This document shows positions 5,550-9,464 of a DNA stretch of 9,464 nt, piece by piece. The notes under the pieces are model-generated. The model worked only from the letters and a program-made list of their open reading frames with translations. It made no database searches and was not told the DNA's origin. The position numbers and the translations under genes were made by a program. The number at the start of each line of letters is the position of its first letter. Position 1 is the first letter of the stretch. This DNA comes from an uncultured Christensenella sp. (lineage in GTDB: Bacteria > Bacillota > Clostridia > Christensenellales > UBA1242), in contig CAJLLK010000035.1 of the NCBI GenBank assembly GCA_905207515.1, forward strand, positions 1-9,464, in the 5' to 3' direction.

Positions 5550-6065
5550 TTATTTTGTTGCAACCGCATTCAAAGCAACAGCCAGCCCACGAGCTGGAGC
5601 CGAGAGAACTCTGCACAAGCTTGAAGCAGGATTGTTCAAAGTTCCCAACAGTTTTGCAATCAATTCTTCCTTTGATGGAAGTTTTGCCAATGCTTCGATG
5701 TCTTTAGCTTCAACGCATACACCGTTTAAAATTCCAAATTTGATAGCCATTTTTTTGGTATCCTTAACACAATCGCTCACAATTTTTGCAGGAGCGACTT
5801 CGTCAGCATAGCCAATAGCAACGGCAGTAGTGCCTTCCAAGTAATTTTCAGAACACTTAATACCAAGGTCAGAAAGTGCTTTCAACATCAAGCGGTTTTT
5901 GTAAACTTTATAGTCGCAACCAGCTTCACGAAACTTTTTACGAAGAGCAGTGTCTTCAGCAACGGTAAGCCCACGGTAGTCAACAAAAGCGATTGTTTTT
6001 GCCTTAGAGAATTTGTCTTTAATCTCTTCGACAACAAGTTTTTTTGCGTCTAAATTAGCACTCAA
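5550..6065 (-). CDS. rplJ: 50S ribosomal protein L10
   Basis: L10 anchors L7/L12 dimers to the large subunit and, in complex with them, represses its own operon by binding the leader RNA. The 171 residues show the family features: an N-terminal helix VEEIKDKFSKAKTIAFVDYRGLTV, KNRLMLKAL near residues 56-64, LEGTTAVAIG near 76-85, and a C-terminal helix near 135-165 that carries L12. The start is TTG at 6065; no in-frame ATG or GTG lies nearby upstream, and AAGGAGG (6075-6081) stands nine bases before it. The long leader upstream holds an attenuator. Confidence 0.98.
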   Translation of the reverse strand: MSANLDAKKLVVEEIKDKFSKAKTIAFVDYRGLTVAEDTALRKKFREAGCDYKVYKNRLMLKALSDLGIKCSENYLEGTTAVAIGYADEVAPAKIVSDCVKDTKKMAIKFGILNGVCVEAKDIEALAKLPSKEELIAKLLGTLNNPASSLCRVLSAPARGLAVALNAVATK

Positions 6066-6074
6066 GTTCCTTTG

Positions 6075-6081
6075 CCTCCTT
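6075..6081 (-). promoter_or_regulatory. Ribosome binding site fixing the TTG start of rplJ
   Basis: A full AAGGAGG lies nine bases upstream of TTG 6063-6065. No ATG or GTG gives a better start, so this strong site compensates for the weak start codon and decides the N-terminus. Confidence 0.85.
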
Positions 6082-6111
6082 TTAATAAGATTTTGTGTTT
6101 AATTTGTAATT

Positions 6112-6147
6112 AAAAAATCTCTGTAACCACGGAAAAGCCACAGAGAT
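6112..6147 (-). terminator. Attenuator terminator in the rplJ leader
   Basis: On the minus strand ATCTCTGT (6140-6147) pairs with ACAGAGAT (6117-6124), and two G-U pairs and a C-G pair extend the stem. A run of T follows (6112-6116). It lies inside the leader, about 47 bp before the rplJ start and about 90 bp after the promoter, so it is an attenuator rather than the end of another gene. The loop sequence CTTTTCC is complementary to GGAAAAG upstream (6165-6171). Confidence 0.85.
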
Positions 6148-6236
6148 AAAAATTCATCACCATACTTTTCCTCGGCAAGCACACTGAAAGTGTTTACGAA
6201 AAACTCACTTGCGGTCTTCGGAAGATTTCTTAATAC
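6118..6236 (-). promoter_or_regulatory. L10 leader (autoregulatory rplJ 5' UTR)
   Basis: The transcript starts near 6236 and runs through several paired elements before rplJ: TCTT/AAGA (near 6216-6226), a long arm closed by GCAAG/CTTGC with an internal ACACT-TTC-AGTGT hairpin (6181-6193), and the terminator hairpin. In Bacillota the L10-L12 complex binds such a leader and favours termination, matching stalk protein supply to need. Placement and structure support the call; a covariance-model score was not computed. Confidence 0.8.
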
Positions 6237-6242
6237 TGGCAT

Positions 6243-6271
6243 AGTATAACACTATAAAAAAACTTTGTCAA
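6243..6271 (-). promoter_or_regulatory. Strong promoter of the rplJ-rplL operon
   Basis: On the minus strand a consensus TTGACA (6266-6271) and TATACT (6243-6248, 5 of 6) are separated by 17 bp, with TG one base before the -10. This near-consensus promoter shows that rplJ-rplL is transcribed as its own unit, independent of the ftsH operon upstream. Confidence 0.9.
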
Positions 6272-6291
6272 CAATTTTTCCAAGTTTTCAC

Positions 6292-6322
6292 AAAAAAAAT
6301 CTTGCAAAACGCAAGATTTTTT
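6292..6322 (-). terminator. Intrinsic terminator of the ftsH operon
   Basis: AAAAAATCTTGC and GCAAGATTTTTT (6294-6305 and 6311-6322) form a perfect 12-bp stem with a 5-nt loop. On the minus strand it is followed by a T-run (6292-6299). It begins two bases after the stop codon of the membrane protein gene and separates that operon from the rplJ promoter. Confidence 0.92.
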
Positions 6323-6324
6323 CA

Positions 6325-7176
6325 TTAAGCATCCAACACTTGCAAGTCATCCCAGTTGTCATAAAGAACGTTTGTGTTGGCTTTGACAAAAACTTTGATA
6401 AGGTTTGACTTTGTGCTTGTCATTTCCAACTCTCCAGTGTCTTCATTTGTTGTAAAAACAGGATAGTTGTTGATTATCACATAAACAGTTGTCTCTTGCA
6501 AGCCGTTTTCTTTGCTGATTTCAAAGTAAACATCTGTGAAAGTAAGTTCATTGCTCGGCCAACGATTTGTGTAATAATTTGAATTATAAGTTTTTCCGTT
6601 TTGATAAGTAAAAACTTGATTTTCGGCATATTTCAAATGAGCAATCCAAGTGTTGTCCGCAGTCAAACTTGCAAGAGTTGGCACTGCATCCCACTTTTCC
6701 TCAATTTCATAGCTAAACATGCTGCCGCTGAAAATTGCTGAAATGTAAGATTGACTAAAAGCTTTGTCATAAAGCTTCATAAATTCGTTGTAACCATCAC
6801 TACCTTCAGCAAAGTTTACCCCACTTGAAGTCGTGCCAGGATAAACAGCAACACTCGCAAATCCATCGTCCAAACATCTTGGACGCAAACTCACTGGCAC
6901 TGCCGCTAAAACAATAAGGCAAACCGCCAAAACAAAGGCAAAGCAAAGACCGATCAGAGTGGCAATTTTGTTGCGTTTTTTTCGATTTAAAAGTTTTTGT
7001 GTTTGAATTTTTGCATAAAGCTCGTCGTCGCTTAAATTGCTTAAATCTTCTTCAACTTTTTCTACCTTTTTTGACTTTTTTGCTTTAATTTCTTTTGTCT
7101 CAATTGTCTGTTCTTCAGCAGGAGCAACATTTTCAACTGTTTCATTTTGTGCTGAATTTTGTTCTTTTTCTTCCAT
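6325..7176 (-). CDS. Unrecognised single-pass membrane protein coupled to ftsH
   Basis: No family is recognised. The 283-residue protein has a charged, probably disordered N-terminus (about 1-65, rich in Glu and Lys, with a short helical DDELYAKIQ segment), a basic RKKRNK just before one strong membrane helix (about 71-94), then about 190 residues that the positive-inside rule places outside the membrane. That ectodomain is rich in Tyr, Asn, Thr and Ser and looks like mixed beta structure; it shows no catalytic motif. ATG 7176 overlaps the ftsH TGA by one base (TGATG), with GAGG seven bases upstream, so translation is probably coupled. A TTG one codon earlier is less well placed. A role with FtsH, as an adaptor, modulator or substrate, is inference from context. 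Confidence 0.85.
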   Translation of the reverse strand: MEEKEQNSAQNETVENVAPAEEQTIETKEIKAKKSKKVEKVEEDLSNLSDDELYAKIQTQKLLNRKKRNKIATLIGLCFAFVLAVCLIVLAAVPVSLRPRCLDDGFASVAVYPGTTSSGVNFAEGSDGYNEFMKLYDKAFSQSYISAIFSGSMFSYEIEEKWDAVPTLASLTADNTWIAHLKYAENQVFTYQNGKTYNSNYYTNRWPSNELTFTDVYFEISKENGLQETTVYVIINNYPVFTTNEDTGELEMTSTKSNLIKVFVKANTNVLYDNWDDLQVLDA

Positions 7177-9353
7177 CAATTTTCCTCGTCGTTTTTATTT
7201 TCAGTCTTTTTTGTTTTCTTTGGTTCAGATTTCTCTGGCTCTTTCTTTTCTTCTTTCACTTCAGCCTTTGCTTCAGGTTCTTTCGGTGCCTTAATTTTCT
7301 TCTCAAACTCAACATATCCTTTCTTAATTCCGTCGAGTTCTGCCTCAGTAATTATGCCCATTTTCAAAAGATTTTCACCTTCAGCAATCTTTCTTTTATA
7401 ATTTTCAAGTTTGTCAAAATTTTCTTTTTCGGTTTTCAAACGAGCTTCTTTTTCTTTTTGTTTGCGTTCTTTTTCTTCCATAATTTTGACAATTTCTTCG
7501 GTCTTCTTGCCTTCCAAAATCATGTCAACTTCTTCTTTATAAATCGTTTCGCGTGCAAGCAAAAGTTTTGCAAGTTCGTGCAGAATGTCGATGTTTTCGG
7601 TCAAAACTTCTTTCGCACGTTTATAGTTGTTGTTCAAAATCGACATAATTTCGTCATCAGCAAGCCCAGCCAATTTTTCTGAGAAGTCGTTTTTGGTTTG
7701 ATAATCTCTGCCGATAAACACCTGCGTTGAGTCGCCCAGTGACAAGAAACCAATTTTTTTGCTCATGCCCCAATCATACACCATTGCTTTTGCAATTTTT
7801 GTGGCATGTTGAATGTCAGAAGAAGCACCGCTTGTGATATCTTTGAAAATCAACTCTTCCGCAACTCTTCCGCCCATACTCATGGCGATTGTGTCATTTG
7901 CTTTGTTGAAAGACATGGTCATATCGTCATTTTCAGGTCGGCTCATTGTGTAGCCACCTGCATGACCACGCGGAATTATTGAAACTTCTTGCACATCTTC
8001 GCAATATTTCATCTTCTTTGCGACAATTGTGTGTCCAGCTTCGTGATAAGCGGTGAGTTTTCTTTCTTTTTCCGTCAAAAGTCTGCTCTTCTTTTGAGGG
8101 CCCATGATAACTTTGTTTATGCCTTCCGTGATGTCTTCCATAATGATTTTTGGTCTGCCAGCACGTGCTGCAAGAATGGCAGCTTCGTTGAGCATATTTT
8201 CGATGTCAGCGCCCGTGAAACCTGTTGTAATTCTTGCCAAAACGCCAAAGTCTACACTTTCATCAAGTGGTTTATTTCGAGCGTGAATTCTCAAAATTCC
8301 CTCTCTGCCCTTAACATCAGGAACATGAACATAAATTTGCCTGTCAAAACGACCTGGACGCATCAAAGCTGGGTCCAAAACATCGCTTCTGTTTGTGGCA
8401 GCCAAAACAATGATGCCTTCGTTTGGTTCAAAGCCATCCATTTCGACCAACAACTGATTCAAGGTCTGTTCTCTTTCGTCGTTTCCGCCGCCAAGGCCAG
8501 CGCCTCTCTGACGGCCAACCGCGTCGATTTCGTCGATAAACACAATGCAAGGTTTGTTTTTCTTGGCTTGTTCAAAAAGGTCACGAACTCTTGACGCACC
8601 CACGCCGACAAACATTTCGACAAAGTCAGAACCGCTTATTGAAATAAATGGAACCTTGCTCTCGCCTGCAACAGCTCTTGCAAGCAAAGTTTTTCCCGTT
8701 CCCGGTTGACCAACAAGCAAAACACCCTTAGGTATTCTTGCGCCAAGGTCGGTGAATTTCTTTGGATTTCTCAAAAATTCCACAATTTCTTGAAGTTCAG
8801 CTTTTTCTTCGTCCATGCCAGCGATGTCAGAAAACTTAACTTTGGTCATCGAATAAGATTTGACTTTTGTTTTACCAAAGTTCATCGCGCCACTGTTTGC
8901 GCCCTTAACCATTCTGAACAGCATCCAGAAAATGAAGATTGCAAAGCAGATATAAAGAATTGGAACCAAAATATCCCAGAAATTCATGCCCGCTGGAGCA
9001 TAGTCATACGCGATATCATGCTGCCCGTCTTCAAGAACTGTTCTTAGTTGTTCAAGAAAGCTTTGGTCATATCTGAAATAATAATCAGAATAAGTCGGAA
9101 CTTGGTTTGTGTTATATCGGCTGTCTGTCACCAAGATATAACCTGTTCCGTTTTTGAAGAAGATATAACTTGGCGTCACCGGCGCTTCTTCTTCATTTGT
9201 ATAAGTGCCATTAATCATGTCAAAAACTTCATTTTGTTGAAGTTTTGTTCCGTTATTTCCGAAGTCGACAAAAAGAAGAGCGAACAAAAGCACAACAACA
9301 AGCAAAATTATGACATAAGTGAGTTTAAATCCCCCTTGTTTTTTCTCGTTCAT
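7176..9353 (-). CDS. ftsH: ATP-dependent zinc metalloprotease FtsH
   Basis: A membrane-bound hexameric AAA protease that pulls out and degrades misfolded membrane proteins and regulatory proteins. Its 725 residues show a membrane helix (about 11-30), an extracytoplasmic domain (about 31-122), a second helix (about 125-147), and the AAA module: Walker A GQPGTGKT (215-222), pore loop FVGVG (248-252), Walker B IVFIDEIDA (270-278) and arginine fingers in MRPGRFDR (331-338). The peptidase site is HEAGH (437-441) with Asp513 in SGASSD as third zinc ligand. A tail of roughly 100 residues beyond the usual end is highly charged and contains a SHOCT-like GIITEAEL segment (about 650-687). AAGGAG lies six bases before ATG 9353. 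It heads a two-gene operon with the coupled membrane protein. Confidence 0.99.
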   Translation of the reverse strand: MNEKKQGGFKLTYVIILLVVVLLFALLFVDFGNNGTKLQQNEVFDMINGTYTNEEEAPVTPSYIFFKNGTGYILVTDSRYNTNQVPTYSDYYFRYDQSFLEQLRTVLEDGQHDIAYDYAPAGMNFWDILVPILYICFAIFIFWMLFRMVKGANSGAMNFGKTKVKSYSMTKVKFSDIAGMDEEKAELQEIVEFLRNPKKFTDLGARIPKGVLLVGQPGTGKTLLARAVAGESKVPFISISGSDFVEMFVGVGASRVRDLFEQAKKNKPCIVFIDEIDAVGRQRGAGLGGGNDEREQTLNQLLVEMDGFEPNEGIIVLAATNRSDVLDPALMRPGRFDRQIYVHVPDVKGREGILRIHARNKPLDESVDFGVLARITTGFTGADIENMLNEAAILAARAGRPKIIMEDITEGINKVIMGPQKKSRLLTEKERKLTAYHEAGHTIVAKKMKYCEDVQEVSIIPRGHAGGYTMSRPENDDMTMSFNKANDTIAMSMGGRVAEELIFKDITSGASSDIQHATKIAKAMVYDWGMSKKIGFLSLGDSTQVFIGRDYQTKNDFSEKLAGLADDEIMSILNNNYKRAKEVLTENIDILHELAKLLLARETIYKEEVDMILEGKKTEEIVKIMEEKERKQKEKEARLKTEKENFDKLENYKRKIAEGENLLKMGIITEAELDGIKKGYVEFEKKIKAPKEPEAKAEVKEEKKEPEKSEPKKTKKTENKNDEEN

Positions 9354-9390
9354 TGAAATCTCCTTAAAAGTTTAGTCTCAATATTTGTAT

Positions 9391-9419
9391 ATTCTAACAT
9401 AAAATAAAAATTATTACAA
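9391..9419 (-). promoter_or_regulatory. Promoter of the ftsH operon
   Basis: On the minus strand TTGTAA (9414-9419, 4 of 6) and TAGAAT (9391-9396, 5 of 6) are 17 bp apart, with TG one base before the -10. The start would lie about 30 bp before ATG 9353. No heat-shock repeat (CIRCE) or CtsR site is seen in the visible upstream sequence. Confidence 0.7.
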
Positions 9420-9464
9420 CAAAACAAAGGCAATTCACAAAAAATTATGTCAGATTTTTGCGAT

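Noticed and set aside
7095..7682. Phe-rich 195-codon frame on the plus strand
   Set aside because: It is the antisense shadow of the Lys/Glu-rich ends of ftsH and the coupled membrane protein gene, with no ribosome binding site.
9420..9464. Possible end of an upstream gene at the right edge
   Set aside because: Only 45 bp are visible beyond the ftsH promoter and no coding signal or terminator hairpin can be supported.

Overview
This window looks like a chromosomal segment of an A+T-rich, endospore-forming member of the Bacillota, most likely an uncultured Clostridia-type bacterium. The evidence is a complete spoIIAA-spoIIAB-sigF operon in the classical order, strong AGGAGG-type ribosome binding sites, TTGACA/TATAAT-type promoters, tRNA genes with an encoded CCA end, and a Firmicutes-style L10 leader attenuator. 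The genus cannot be decided from the sequence alone.

Layout: positions 1-374 hold a tandem array of a 157-bp, hairpin-rich, non-coding repeat (two exact copies plus a 55-bp partial copy) at about 49% G+C, clearly richer in G+C than its surroundings. It abuts the 3' end of a minus-strand tRNA cluster (379-840) that reads, in transcription order, Pro(TGG), a CAT tRNA, Asp(GTC), Phe(GAA), with a promoter before Pro and another before Asp. Next (982-2470, minus) comes the spoIIA operon, which makes the forespore sigma factor SigF, its anti-sigma kinase SpoIIAB and the anti-anti-sigma factor SpoIIAA, ending in an intrinsic terminator.

A 294-bp divergent intergenic region (2471-2764) separates spoIIA from a plus-strand operon of a nucleoside-hydrolase-family protein and an M16 zinc peptidase (2765-5059). 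This gap is the most intriguing regulatory stretch: it has an inverted repeat containing a perfect Spo0A-box core that overlaps a -35 element, and a 20-bp direct repeat with 33-bp period that resembles a pair of NrdR boxes. A bidirectional terminator (5058-5088) ends both this operon and the converging rplJ-rplL operon.

The rplJ-rplL operon (5129-6065, minus) encodes ribosomal stalk proteins L10 and L7/L12. It has a strong promoter and a leader with an attenuator, but it lacks its usual neighbours rplK-rplA upstream. The last operon (6325-9353, minus) encodes the membrane AAA protease FtsH, carrying an unusual C-terminal extension with a SHOCT-like motif, and a translationally coupled, unrecognised single-pass membrane protein.

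Most of the window is housekeeping and sporulation core. I see no convincing new multi-gene system. The observations worth following up are the 157-bp repeat, the spoIIA/nucleoside-hydrolase regulatory region, the divergent active site of the nucleoside hydrolase homologue, and the FtsH tail with its coupled partner.
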